Shown here piece by piece: positions 26,982 to 36,093 of a stretch of 64,000 bases of DNA. The stretch is from Porphyromonadaceae bacterium UBA7207 (lineage in GTDB: Bacteria > Bacteroidota > Bacteroidia > Bacteroidales > Muribaculaceae). Location: assembly GCA_002490635.1 (NCBI GenBank), contig DKUJ01000042.1, positions 1-64,000 of the forward strand, written 5' to 3'. A program made the position numbers and the translations under genes. Positions within the stretch are counted from its first letter, which is position 1; every line of letters begins with the position of its first letter. A model generated the notes under the pieces. The model did no database searches. It was given only the letters and a program-made list of their open reading frames with translations, and was not told the DNA's origin.

Positions 26982-28289
26982 ATGAAAGCCGATCTTCTGT
27001 TAGGGCTCCAGTGGGGCGATGAAGGAAAAGGTAAGATAGTGGACGTGCTCGCTCCCGAGTACGACCTTGTAGCCCGTTTCCAGGGCGGCCCCAATGCAGG
27101 GCACACGCTGGAGTTCGACGGCCGCAAGCATGTGCTGCGCTCCATTCCGTCGGGTATTTTCGCCGCCGGAGGCAATGCCCTCAACCTCATTGGCAACGGA
27201 GTCGTGCTCGACCCGGTGCTTTTCCGCGGCGAGGCCGAGGCTCTTGAAGCCGATGGCGTGAATCTCCACCGCTGCCTGCGTATCTCCCGCAAGGCCCATC
27301 TGATTCTCCCGACCCACCGCCTTCTCGATGCCGCCGGCGAACGGCGCAAGGGCGCCAACCGCATAGGCACCACTGGCAAAGGCATCGGTCCGACATATAC
27401 CGACAAGGTGTCGCGCCGCGGCCTCCGCGTGGGCGATATCGCCGCCCCCGATTTCAGCGAACGCTATAAAGCCGTACGCGACGCCCATATGGAGCAGCTC
27501 GCCTACATGGGGATGCCTGCCGAGGGCAGTGCCGAATTCGTCGAGGCCGAAGCCGAGTGGTTCGAGGCAGTTGAGTATCTTGCAGGCTTCGTTGCCGCCG
27601 ATACCGAGCATATGGTGAACAAGGCGCTCGACGACGGTCTTAAAGTGCTTTGCGAAGGTGCCCAGGGTACCATGCTCGATGTCGATTTCGGTTCGTATCC
27701 GTTCGTGACATCCAGCAACACCGTTGCCGCCGGAGCCTGCACGGGCCTCGGAATAGCACCGCGCCGCATCGGCCGTGTGTACGGTATTTTCAAAGCCTAC
27801 TGCACCCGTGTGGGCAGCGGCCCCTTCCCCACCGAACTGTTCGATACCACCGGCGATACCATCCGCCGCATCGGCCACGAATACGGTGCCGTGACCGGCC
27901 GCGAGCGCCGCTGCGGCTGGCTGGACCTTGTGGCATTGCGTTATGCAGTGATGATCAACGGTGTAACCGACCTCATAATGATGAAGAGCGACGTGCTCGA
28001 CAGCTTCGCCACAATCAAGGTGGCAACGGAGTACCGCCTGCCCGACGGCACGGTGACCCGTGATTTCCCGTTCAGCATCGGCGACGAAGCCGAGGGCGCC
28101 GGAACCATGGAACCTGTCTACCGCAGTTTCCCCGGCTGGATGACCGAACTGAAGGACATGCGCCGCGTGCAGGAACTGCCGGAGGCATTCACCGACTATA
28201 TCCGCTTTATCGAAAGCGAGGTGGGTGTGCCTGTGACCATCCTGTCGGTGGGTCCCGACCGCGAGCAGACAATCATCCTCAACGACTGA
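26982..28289 (+). CDS. purA: Adenylosuccinate synthetase
   Basis: A 435-residue enzyme joining IMP and aspartate with GTP to give adenylosuccinate, the first committed step to AMP. Signatures are LLLGLQWGDEGKGKIVDVLA, RFQGGPNAGHTLEF, GTTGKGIGPTYTDKVSR and CEGAQGTMLDVDFGSYPFVT. ATG 26982 follows the fur-like stop by 5 nt and gives the conserved MKADLLLGLQWGDEG start. Pairing of purA with a Fur-type regulator is notable and may tie purine synthesis to metal status; this is inference from position only. Confidence 0.97.
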   Translation: MKADLLLGLQWGDEGKGKIVDVLAPEYDLVARFQGGPNAGHTLEFDGRKHVLRSIPSGIFAAGGNALNLIGNGVVLDPVLFRGEAEALEADGVNLHRCLRISRKAHLILPTHRLLDAAGERRKGANRIGTTGKGIGPTYTDKVSRRGLRVGDIAAPDFSERYKAVRDAHMEQLAYMGMPAEGSAEFVEAEAEWFEAVEYLAGFVAADTEHMVNKALDDGLKVLCEGAQGTMLDVDFGSYPFVTSSNTVAAGACTGLGIAPRRIGRVYGIFKAYCTRVGSGPFPTELFDTTGDTIRRIGHEYGAVTGRERRCGWLDLVALRYAVMINGVTDLIMMKSDVLDSFATIKVATEYRLPDGTVTRDFPFSIGDEAEGAGTMEPVYRSFPGWMTELKDMRRVQELPEAFTDYIRFIESEVGVPVTILSVGPDREQTIILND

Positions 28290-28328
28290 CCCTATAACTA
28301 TCTATACCACCCAACACACCTTAGAATC

Positions 28329-29573
28329 ATGGCCAAAGTAAAACCATTCCGCGGCATACGTCCGCCGCGTGAAATCGTCACCGAAGTGGCTTCGCGGCCC
28401 TACGATGTACTCAACAGCGAAGAAGCACGAACAGAGGCCGAAGGCAACCCCCGTTCGCTCTACCACATCATCAAGCCCGAGATTGATTTCGCTCCGGGCA
28501 CCGACGAGCACGCTCCCGAGGTCTACGACCGTGCCGTGGCCAATTTCGCCGCATTCCGCGAAAACGGCTGGCTGGTGCAGGACGAGAAGGAACACTACTA
28601 TATCTACGCCCAGACAATGGACGGCCGCACGCAGTACGGCATAGTGGTGGCCGCCAACGTCGATGACTATATGGAAGGCCGTATCAAAAAACACGAGCTC
28701 ACCCGCCGCGACAAGGAAGAGGACCGCATGAAGCATGTGCGCATAAACAATGCCAACATCGAACCGGTGTTCTTCGCCTTCCCCGACAACAAGGCTCTCG
28801 AGGACATTATCCGCAAGGTCACTGCCGGAGAGCCCGAGTATGACTTCACCGCCGAAGACGGTTTCGGCCATCACTTCTGGGTAATCGACGATGCCGAGAC
28901 CATCGCCGCCATAACCGAGGAATTCGCAAAGATTCCCTATCTGTATATCGCCGACGGCCATCACCGTTCGGCTGCCGCCGCTCTGGTGGGCAACGAGAAG
29001 GCACGCATGAACCCCGCGCACAGGGGCGACGAGGAATACAACTACTTCCTGGCTGTGGCCTTCCCGGCATCGCACCTCAAAATCATCGACTACAACCGTG
29101 TGGTCCGCGACCTCAACGGCATGTCGCCCGCCGAGTTCCTCGAGAAGCTCGAAAAGAATTTCGTGGTAGAGGACAAGGGCGAGGCCACCTACACGCCTGT
29201 CGCCCTGCACAACTTCGCCCTCTACCTCGAAGGACACTGGTATTCGCTGACTGCCCGTGAAGGCACCTACGACGACAACGACCCCATCGGACAGCTCGAC
29301 GTGACCATATCTTCCGACCTCATCCTCCGCGACCTGATCGGTATCACCGACCTGCGCTCCGACAAGCGCATCGACTTCGTGGGCGGCATCCGCGGCCTCG
29401 AGGAGCTGCGCCGCCGTGTCGACTCAGGCGAGATGGCTTTCGCCCTCGCACTGTACCCGGTGAGCATGACACAGCTGATGAACATCGCCGACACCGGCAA
29501 CATCATGCCTCCGAAGACCACCTGGTTCGAACCCAAGCTGCGTTCGGGACTGGTGATACATTCTCTGGATTAA
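28329..29573 (+). CDS. DUF1015 family protein
   Basis: A 414-residue cytoplasmic protein of the DUF1015 family. It begins with KPFRGIRPPREIVTEVASRP and PYDVLNSEEAR and carries the family hallmark YIADGHHRSAAA with HRGDEEYNYFLAVAFP. In many bacteria DUF1015 genes lie next to serA and serC, suggesting a link to serine or amino-acid metabolism, but the biochemical role is not established, and here it follows purA by 39 nt. Probably third in the fur/purA operon; a GC-rich terminator follows at 29589-29626. Confidence 0.88.
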   Translation: MAKVKPFRGIRPPREIVTEVASRPYDVLNSEEARTEAEGNPRSLYHIIKPEIDFAPGTDEHAPEVYDRAVANFAAFRENGWLVQDEKEHYYIYAQTMDGRTQYGIVVAANVDDYMEGRIKKHELTRRDKEEDRMKHVRINNANIEPVFFAFPDNKALEDIIRKVTAGEPEYDFTAEDGFGHHFWVIDDAETIAAITEEFAKIPYLYIADGHHRSAAAALVGNEKARMNPAHRGDEEYNYFLAVAFPASHLKIIDYNRVVRDLNGMSPAEFLEKLEKNFVVEDKGEATYTPVALHNFALYLEGHWYSLTAREGTYDDNDPIGQLDVTISSDLILRDLIGITDLRSDKRIDFVGGIRGLEELRRRVDSGEMAFALALYPVSMTQLMNIADTGNIMPPKTTWFEPKLRSGLVIHSLD

Positions 29574-29588
29574 CAGCATACACACTGC

Positions 29589-29626
29589 AAGGCCGCGGAC
29601 GGAGTGTCGCCCGCGGCTTTGTTGTG
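29589..29626 (+). terminator. Terminator after the DUF1015 gene
   Basis: A gccgcgg/ccgcggc stem (29592-29598 with 29611-29617), extended by A-T pairs past a bulged G, followed by tttgttgtg. Confidence 0.65.
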
Positions 29627-29662
29627 TGTGCGCCGACATGAGAGCATCCGGGGCGGAAAAAT

Positions 29663-29693
29663 TTTCGCACATGACTTATATTTAGTACTTTTG
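29663..29693 (+). promoter_or_regulatory. Promoter for fabG
   Basis: TTTC at 29663-29666, a 19-nt spacer, then TACTTTTG at 29686-29693, 43 nt before the ATG. Confidence 0.65.
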
Positions 29694-29736
29694 CGGAAAA
29701 TATCACATTGTGTAACATAACATACTATTTCTCCGA

Positions 29737-30483
29737 ATGAAACTTCTCGAAGGAAAAACAGCCCTCATCACCGGCGCCGCCCGCGGCATCGGCAAGGCTC
29801 TGGCCCTGCGTTTCGCCGCCGAGGGAGCCAACATAGCTTTCACCGACCTCAACATCGACGAGGCCGGAAAGGAAACCGAAGCAGAAATCGCAGCCATGGG
29901 CGTGAAGGCAAAAGGATATGCCTCCAATGCCGCAGATTTCCAGCAGACAAAGGAAGTGGTAGACCAGGTGAAAGAGGACTTCGGCAGTATCGACATTCTG
30001 GTGAACAACGCCGGAATCACCAAGGACGGCCTGATGATGCGCATGACCGAACAGCAGTGGGACGCCGTGATAACCGTTAACCTCAAGAGCGCCTTCAACT
30101 TCATAAACGCCGTTCTGCCCATCATGCTGCGCCAGCGTTCCGGCTCGATTATCAACATGGCTTCCGTTGTGGGTGTGCACGGCAATGCCGGCCAGAGCAA
30201 CTATGCCGCCTCCAAGGCCGGTCTCATCGCCCTGGCAAAGAGTATCGCCCAGGAAGTGGGTTCGCGCGGAATCCGTGCCAACGCAATAGCCCCCGGTTTC
30301 ATCGAGACAGCCATGACCGCCCAGCTCCCCGATGCGGTGCGTGAGGAATGGAACAAAAAAATTCCTCTGCGTCGAGCAGGCAAAGTTGAGGATATCGCCG
30401 ATGTGGCCACATTCCTCGCCTCCGACATGTCGTCCTATGTGACCGGTCAGGTTATCCAGGTCGACGGCGGTATGAACATGTAA
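29737..30483 (+). CDS. fabG: 3-oxoacyl-[acyl-carrier-protein] reductase
   Basis: A 248-residue short-chain dehydrogenase. The NADP motif is ALITGAARGIGKALALRF. The catalytic Ser lies in NMASVVGVHGN, and Tyr-Lys in SNYAASKAGLIALAK. The C-terminus GQVIQVDGGMNM is typical of FabG. It reduces 3-oxoacyl-ACP in fatty acid elongation. Length and the C-terminal signature favour FabG over other SDR enzymes, although no other fab gene is nearby. Monocistronic, with its own promoter and a perfect 13-bp hairpin downstream. Confidence 0.93.
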   Translation: MKLLEGKTALITGAARGIGKALALRFAAEGANIAFTDLNIDEAGKETEAEIAAMGVKAKGYASNAADFQQTKEVVDQVKEDFGSIDILVNNAGITKDGLMMRMTEQQWDAVITVNLKSAFNFINAVLPIMLRQRSGSIINMASVVGVHGNAGQSNYAASKAGLIALAKSIAQEVGSRGIRANAIAPGFIETAMTAQLPDAVREEWNKKIPLRRAGKVEDIADVATFLASDMSSYVTGQVIQVDGGMNM

Positions 30484-30505
30484 TACCCCCCTCCAGAAAA
30501 AGCAG

Positions 30506-30545
30506 ATGCCGGAGCCGACGGGCAACTTCGGCTCCGGCATTTAAT
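30506..30545 (+). terminator. Stem-loop after fabG
   Basis: A perfect 13-bp stem (30506-30518 with 30528-30540) with a 9-nt loop. The following T-run is short (ttaat), so readthrough into the SGNH gene 13 nt on is possible. Confidence 0.7.
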
Positions 30546-30557
30546 ATCTAATACACT

Positions 30558-31640
30558 ATGAAACAACTTCTGGCAGGCGTCGCCATGATTCTGGCCGCCG
30601 TCGGCACCACCGTAGCAACCGATTTCGACTATCGTCCGGCGGCATCACTTCCCGTTACCGGCACTCTTGCGCCCGATGCATCGGAGGTGTATTCGCGTTT
30701 GCCCGACTCGCTCAAAGGCAAGGTACGCGATGAACTGTGGGCCCTGGGTCTGAACTCCGCCGGCCTGGCCGTGCGTTTCCGCAGCGACTCTCCGGCGCTG
30801 GCCGTGCGCTGGCATTCTCGCAATAAGTTCAACATGAACCACATGACTCCTACGGGTATCCGCGGACTCGACCTTTATATGTTGCAGGAGGATTCCACAT
30901 GGACCTTCGTGAACAGCGGGCGCCCGTCGATGTCGTCGCACAGTTCGCGTTCCACTCTTGTAGAGAACATGCAGCCCGGAGTCGAGCGGGAATACATGCT
31001 GTATCTTTCGCTCTACGACGGTGTCGACAGTCTGTTCATAGGCGTGGATTCCGCAGCCACCCTCGCGGCGCCTGCCGTAGGCCTCCCCGTCGCCTCCCGG
31101 CCGGTGGTGATGTACGGCACGAGCATCCTTCAGGGAGGATGCGCCACGCGGCCTGGCATGGCACACACCAACATCCTGCAGCGGCGCCTCAACCGTGAGG
31201 TGGTGAATCTCGGTTTCAGCGGCAACGCACGTCTCGACCCGGAAATCGCCCGCCTTATGGCCGCTTCCGATGCTTCCGTGTTTGTGGTAGATCCATTGCC
31301 CAACTGCACGCCCGAACAGGTCGAGGAGCGCATGGAGCCGTTTCTGGCCATTCTCCGCCAGGCGCATCCCACAACGCCCATACTGCTTGTGGAAAGCCCG
31401 TGGTTCCCGATAATGCGATTCAACAGCGAGGTCGAGAGCACATTGCGCGACAAGAACATGCGGCTGCGTGAAATCTACAACAGACTGTCGGCCACGGATT
31501 CCAATCTGCACTATTTCGAGGCCAACGGGGTGTTCGCCGGACATGTCGACGGCACGGTGGACAACTACCATCTTACCGACGGCGGCTTCGAAGGATTTGC
31601 CGACCGTCTTATACCAGTGATTGAAAACCTAATCAAATAA
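30558..31640 (+). CDS. Secreted SGNH/GDSL-type hydrolase
   Basis: A 360-residue exported protein (signal peptide ~1-20). Residues ~25-165 form a beta-sandwich-like N-terminal domain. The SGNH hydrolase core starts at ~180: block I VVMYGTSILQGG with nucleophile S189, block II NLGFSGNARLD, block III VVDPLPNC with N249, and block V DNYHLTDGG with D335 and H338. All catalytic positions are present. Family members are carbohydrate esterases, lipases or platelet-activating-factor-acetylhydrolase-like enzymes; the substrate is unknown. It is followed 14 nt later by a GHL10 glycosidase gene, suggesting joint action on a surface glycan. Confidence 0.87.
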   Translation: MKQLLAGVAMILAAVGTTVATDFDYRPAASLPVTGTLAPDASEVYSRLPDSLKGKVRDELWALGLNSAGLAVRFRSDSPALAVRWHSRNKFNMNHMTPTGIRGLDLYMLQEDSTWTFVNSGRPSMSSHSSRSTLVENMQPGVEREYMLYLSLYDGVDSLFIGVDSAATLAAPAVGLPVASRPVVMYGTSILQGGCATRPGMAHTNILQRRLNREVVNLGFSGNARLDPEIARLMAASDASVFVVDPLPNCTPEQVEERMEPFLAILRQAHPTTPILLVESPWFPIMRFNSEVESTLRDKNMRLREIYNRLSATDSNLHYFEANGVFAGHVDGTVDNYHLTDGGFEGFADRLIPVIENLIK

Positions 31641-31654
31641 CATTTCCTATACCG

Positions 31655-34507
31655 ATGAAAAAAAGTTTTCTCCTTCTTCTCGTTTTGCTCGCCGTAGCGG
31701 TGACCGCGGCGGCACAGGAGCCGAAACGAGAGTTCAGAAGCGTTTGGCTGACAACCTACCAGCTTATCGACTGGCCTTCGTCCTCAGCCCGTGGCAATGA
31801 GGAAAAATGCAAGGCTGAACTTCTCGAGTATCTCGATAACCACGAAAAGCGTAACTATACCGGTGTGTGTCTGCACGTGCGCACATGGGCCGATGCCGTG
31901 TACAAATCGTCCTACGAGCCCTGGAGCGAATGGGTGTCGGGCACACGCGGCAAGGACCCGGGCTGGGATCCTCTGGCTTTCGCCGTGGAGGAATGCCACA
32001 AGCGCGGTCTCGAATGCTATGCATGGGTGAATCCTTTCCGTTTCAGCCGCAACTGGCAAGCACGCACGACACCTCAGGACCTCGAAGTACTTTCCAAAGG
32101 CTGGATTATCGATAACGGTACAACGACCCAGCACAACGAATACCAGATCTTCAATCCGGCTCTTCCCGAGGTGCGCGAGTATCTCTACGGAATCATGAAG
32201 GAAATTTATACCAACTACCGCATCGACGGTTTCCTTTTCGACGACTACTTCTATCCCAACAAGATTCCCGCCGACAACACGGCGCAGGACTACGCCGACT
32301 TCCAGGAGCAGAATCCCGGTGTAAGCGGTACTAAAGAGAATATCAACAACTGGCGTCGCGGAAACATCAATCTGTTCATGCGCGAACTCTATGCCATGGT
32401 GCAGAAAGACCGTCCCGACATCCGCTTCGGCCTTAGCCCCGCCGGCGTGGCAAAGGAAGGTTGCGCCAATATCGAGGGTCTCGACCCTGTGCCCTTCGGC
32501 ACCGACTGGCAGTACGACGACATCTGCTCCGACCCTGTGGCATGGCTCGCCGACGGCTCCTGCGACTTCATATCGCCGCAAATATACTGGTTCGCCCGCT
32601 CCGACAGCCACTCCTACACCACAGCTGCTCCATATACCGAACTGTGCGAATGGTGGAGCAATACGGCAGCCCGCTTCGGTCGCCACTTCTACTCCAGCAT
32701 GGCTCCCTCCCGCATGGGTGAAGGCACTGGCTACAACAACGAACAGCACTGGAGCGACCTTTCTTACCAGATAGAGCTGAACCGCCGCTTCACCGGCAAT
32801 GATGCTCCCGGTGCCATAATGTACAGTGCCAAGTATATGGATGGCCCGCTTCTGAGTGGCTGGGGCGCATATCTTCAGGAACACTCCTTCTCCCGCAAGT
32901 CTCTGGTGCCGCTGGTGGACTGGAAACAGCATGCAGCTCCCGAGACTCCGCTGGTTATCCGCGAGGGCAATGTGCTGGACTGGACTACAGAAGATCCCGC
33001 GCCCACAGGAAATGATCCCGTCCGCCGCTACACTGTATACGCCGTGCCCACACGTATTTCCAAGGAGCGTGCCACTACCCCCGAAGGCGACGGACTTTCC
33101 ACAGAATATCTTCTTAAGGTGTCCTACGACCAGACATTCGAAATTCCGGCCAACTACCGCAGCGGATACTGGTTTGCCGTATGCTCCTATAACGGCTACG
33201 GATATGAGTCGGAGCCTGCCCTGATTGACTATCCCGGAGAATTTCCCCCGCCTCCGGTGACTCCCTCCGAATCCACTGCATATCCCGAGATTTCCGGAGC
33301 AAAGCTCCAGAACCTGTGGTTCCGCTCGGTGCTGTCGCCGTTCGAGAACATAGAATTCGAGGCTAACGGCAAGCGCAACCGCGGCATGGTGATCGCCGAC
33401 GGCAAGGTGCTCCTGAGCGGTCGCACCGACGATTCCAAAGGTCCGTCCTATGTGAGAGTCTACGATCTCATAACCGGCGAATTCGTCCGTGAGGCCAAGG
33501 TGAGCATTCCTTCCGATGTCACATACCCCTGCAACGACATTGTGCGCGACAACGAGGGCAACGTTTACATCACCAATCTTACAATCAACAGCAACGGCAC
33601 TCCGTTGAGCATCTACCGTCTCGACACGGCTACTTTCAAGACCGAACTTTTCGCCGAACTCAAGACCGAGCTGTCAACCCGTCCGCGCATCGACCACTGC
33701 AGTGTATATTCCGATCCTGCCAAGGCCGGCCGTTACTATGTGTTCGCAGCCGTGGCTTCATCGAACACAATCGTTCGCTGGACAGTGGAAAACGGCCAGG
33801 CCACGGCTTTCGAGTCGCGCAAAGTCGCCGGTTTCGTACCTGCCGCATCCAAAAATTTCGGGGTGGCGCCTAAGGCGTTTGCTCTCGATGCCGACCGTGT
33901 GGTTGTCGACGGCGGCAGTACCTATCCGACCGAGTACAGCTTTGCTTCCGGCGCCATACTTGGCAGCTTCGACGGCAATCTTGCTCCTGCGGGTGCACAG
34001 GCCAACGGTTTCGCGCATTTCGGCCCCGAATGCTACATGGCATATGCCGCAACCGACCACGAAAGTCCTGCCGGCTACAAGTTCAATATCGTAGGTGCCG
34101 ATGGCCACGGACTTTCCACGGCATCGCACATGTGGCAGGTGCCCGGCATCAACATGGGCACTCAGAACTCGACATCGCTGTCGGCTCCGGTAGATGCCGT
34201 TACCGATACGCAGAACAACGGCTGGACCGCCTACGTGGCAGTGTATGCTCCCGGCAACTCGCTGGCGGTTTACACTCTTAGCCACACTACCACAGGCGTG
34301 GAAATCGATGGCGAGGTGGCCACTCCTGGCTTTGTCCGCGAGGCCGGCCGCATCGTATTCGATGGCGAGGCCGAAGGTGCCGCGCTCTACGACACCACCG
34401 GCCGTGTTGTTGCCGTGGCGAGCGGTTCTGTAATCGAACTGCCCGAAACAGCAGGTATCTACATTCTCCGTTACGGTTCCGTGGCCGAGAAAATCTACGT
34501 TCGATAA
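31655..34507 (+). CDS. GHL10 family glycosyl-hydrolase-like protein with T9SS-type C-terminal domain
   Basis: A 950-residue exported protein (signal peptide ~1-20, ends TAAAQ). Residues ~25-420 match the GHL10/DUF187 (YngK-like) TIM-barrel family: REFRSVWLTTYQLIDWP, VCLHVRTWADAVYKSSYEPW, CYAWVNPFRFSRN and YRIDGFLFDDYFYP. A fibronectin-like segment (~425-530) and a DUF4623-like beta-propeller region (~540-860) follow. The last ~75 residues resemble a type IX sorting domain (ALYDTTGRVVAVASG, LPETAGIYILRYG, terminal KIYVR). Characterised relatives act on denuded peptidoglycan glycans, but the activity here is not known. Cotranscribed with the SGNH hydrolase gene and closed by a strong terminator. 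Confidence 0.87.
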   Translation: MKKSFLLLLVLLAVAVTAAAQEPKREFRSVWLTTYQLIDWPSSSARGNEEKCKAELLEYLDNHEKRNYTGVCLHVRTWADAVYKSSYEPWSEWVSGTRGKDPGWDPLAFAVEECHKRGLECYAWVNPFRFSRNWQARTTPQDLEVLSKGWIIDNGTTTQHNEYQIFNPALPEVREYLYGIMKEIYTNYRIDGFLFDDYFYPNKIPADNTAQDYADFQEQNPGVSGTKENINNWRRGNINLFMRELYAMVQKDRPDIRFGLSPAGVAKEGCANIEGLDPVPFGTDWQYDDICSDPVAWLADGSCDFISPQIYWFARSDSHSYTTAAPYTELCEWWSNTAARFGRHFYSSMAPSRMGEGTGYNNEQHWSDLSYQIELNRRFTGNDAPGAIMYSAKYMDGPLLSGWGAYLQEHSFSRKSLVPLVDWKQHAAPETPLVIREGNVLDWTTEDPAPTGNDPVRRYTVYAVPTRISKERATTPEGDGLSTEYLLKVSYDQTFEIPANYRSGYWFAVCSYNGYGYESEPALIDYPGEFPPPPVTPSESTAYPEISGAKLQNLWFRSVLSPFENIEFEANGKRNRGMVIADGKVLLSGRTDDSKGPSYVRVYDLITGEFVREAKVSIPSDVTYPCNDIVRDNEGNVYITNLTINSNGTPLSIYRLDTATFKTELFAELKTELSTRPRIDHCSVYSDPAKAGRYYVFAAVASSNTIVRWTVENGQATAFESRKVAGFVPAASKNFGVAPKAFALDADRVVVDGGSTYPTEYSFASGAILGSFDGNLAPAGAQANGFAHFGPECYMAYAATDHESPAGYKFNIVGADGHGLSTASHMWQVPGINMGTQNSTSLSAPVDAVTDTQNNGWTAYVAVYAPGNSLAVYTLSHTTTGVEIDGEVATPGFVREAGRIVFDGEAEGAALYDTTGRVVAVASGSVIELPETAGIYILRYGSVAEKIYVR

Positions 34508-34525
34508 TTATTGATTCTTCAGTTA

Positions 34526-34561
34526 TACCGGGGCGGCGGATATTCCGCCGCCCCGGTTTTT
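34526..34561 (+). terminator. Rho-independent terminator after the GHL10 gene
   Basis: A perfect 14-bp GC-rich stem (34526-34539 with 34543-34556), a 3-nt loop, then five T. It ends 9 nt before the gluQ start. Confidence 0.88.
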
Positions 34562-34569
34562 ATCAGGTA

Positions 34570-35523
34570 ATGCAAACCATCGATTCGGCAAATATTGAAA
34601 CCGGGCATGTACCTATCGGACGGTTCGCGCCTTCGCCCACAGGGCGGATGCATCTTGGCAACGTTGCGGCTGCGCTTATCTCGTGGCTGTCGGTGAAGAG
34701 CAGGCATGGAAGATGGATCGTGCGCATGGAGGATCTCGATGCGGGACGTTCGCGACAGGAATATGCCGAGGCTATAGTCGACGACCTTGGGTGGCTTGGC
34801 CTCGAGCCGGACTCCGGAGGGCTCGACCCGCAATACAGGCAGAGTTCGCGCCATGCACTTTATGAGGAGGCTCTGGGAAAGTTGCGGAGTTTCGGGCTGG
34901 TGTATCCCTGCATGTGCACACGTGCGGAACTGCATGCCGTGGGTGCGCCTCATGCTTCCGACGGTCGTGTGATATATGGTGGCCGATGCCGTCCTGCAGG
35001 TTTTCCTGCGGTCGTGCCTGAGCCGGCGGACCTGCCGCATGCGTTGAGGCTGTATGTTCCCGGCGGAGTCCGCACTGTCCGCGATATGGTATTCGGCCCA
35101 TACCGTGCCGACCTCGCAGCCGATTTCGGCGATTTTGTGCTGCGGCGTGCCGATGGCGCATGGGCTTACCAGCTCGCTGTTGTTGTCGACGATGCCGACA
35201 TGGGTGTGGATGAAGTGGTGAGGGGTGCCGACCTGCTGTCGTCGGCTTTGCCGCAGAATTATATTTGTGAACTTTTAGGCTACCGGGAGCCTGTCTATGG
35301 TCATATTCCGGTGCTTTGCAACAGCGCCGGAAGGCGGCTGTCGAAACGCGACGGCGACGCTTCCATGGAGCATCTGCGGGCTGTATGCACCGCCGAGGAG
35401 ATTATCGGCAGGCTGGCCTTTCTGTATGGGCTGCGCCCCGATGCCGCCCCGGTCGCGGCCGCCGAGCTGGCTATGGATTTCTCATGGCACAATATTCCGG
35501 CCAAAGAGTGTATCTGTTTATGA
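34570..35523 (+). CDS. gluQ: Glutamyl-Q tRNA(Asp) synthetase
   Basis: A 317-residue GluRS paralogue without the C-terminal anticodon-binding domain. It activates glutamate and attaches it to queuosine in tRNA(Asp). The HIGH-type motif is FAPSPTGRMHLGNVAAALIS, the KMSKS-type motif RRLSKRDGDAS, and the zinc-binding cysteines are in PCMCTRAEL and IYGGRCRP. Length and the single catalytic domain distinguish it from full GluRS (~500 residues). It starts 9 nt after a terminator, so its promoter may lie within that spacer or transcription may read through. The stop overlaps the next start (ATGA). Confidence 0.92.
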   Translation: MQTIDSANIETGHVPIGRFAPSPTGRMHLGNVAAALISWLSVKSRHGRWIVRMEDLDAGRSRQEYAEAIVDDLGWLGLEPDSGGLDPQYRQSSRHALYEEALGKLRSFGLVYPCMCTRAELHAVGAPHASDGRVIYGGRCRPAGFPAVVPEPADLPHALRLYVPGGVRTVRDMVFGPYRADLAADFGDFVLRRADGAWAYQLAVVVDDADMGVDEVVRGADLLSSALPQNYICELLGYREPVYGHIPVLCNSAGRRLSKRDGDASMEHLRAVCTAEEIIGRLAFLYGLRPDAAPVAAAELAMDFSWHNIPAKECICL

Positions 35524-36092
35524 ATTCCGATATTGATTTTGACAAGGAGTGGCAAAAAATGCTCTCCGGCGAGGTGTACGAGGCTTCGCATACAAAGTTT
35601 CTGGAACGCCTTGTGCGCACCAAAAGCATTCTCAGGGAGTTTAACGCGTTGCCTGCGGATGATTTATCCGGGCAGCGGAGGCTGTTGCGCACGCTGCTGG
35701 GGAAAACGGGCGGGCGATTCCATTTCAACCAGCCGTTCCGTTGCGACTATGGCTGCAATATAAGCATAGGCGAGAATTTCTTCGCCAATTTCGAGCTTAC
35801 CATTCTCGACGAGGCCATGGTTACAATCGGTGACAATGTTTTCATAGGCCCGAACGTGAGCATATACACTGCCTGCCATCCGGTGGATCCGGAGCAGCGG
35901 CGCCTGGGTGTGCAGTGGGCCGAGCCGGTGACTATAGGCAACGATGTGTGGATCGGTGGCGGAACGATAATTCTGCCGGGAGTTACGGTGGGCGACGGCA
36001 CTACCATCGGCGCCGGTTCGGTGGTGAGCCGCAGCATCCCTCCGCGTTCGCTGGCCGTGGGCAGTCCGTGCCGGGTGGTAAGGACTGTGTGA
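35520..36092 (+). CDS. Hexapeptide-repeat acetyltransferase (maltose/galactoside O-acetyltransferase type)
   Basis: A 190-residue left-handed beta-helix acetyltransferase. The N-terminal helical part EWQKMLSGEVYEASHTKFLE is the Mac domain. Hexapeptide repeats follow (NISIGENFFANFELTILDEA, VTIGDNVFIGPNVSIYTACH, VTIGNDVWIGGGTIILPGV). The catalytic His is in YTACHPVDPEQR. It transfers acetyl from acetyl-CoA to a sugar hydroxyl; the acceptor is unknown. ATG 35520 overlaps the gluQ stop by 4 nt. It converges on the channel gene with a 1-nt gap. Confidence 0.92.
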   Translation: MNSDIDFDKEWQKMLSGEVYEASHTKFLERLVRTKSILREFNALPADDLSGQRRLLRTLLGKTGGRFHFNQPFRCDYGCNISIGENFFANFELTILDEAMVTIGDNVFIGPNVSIYTACHPVDPEQRRLGVQWAEPVTIGNDVWIGGGTIILPGVTVGDGTTIGAGSVVSRSIPPRSLAVGSPCRVVRTV

Positions 36093-36093
36093 T

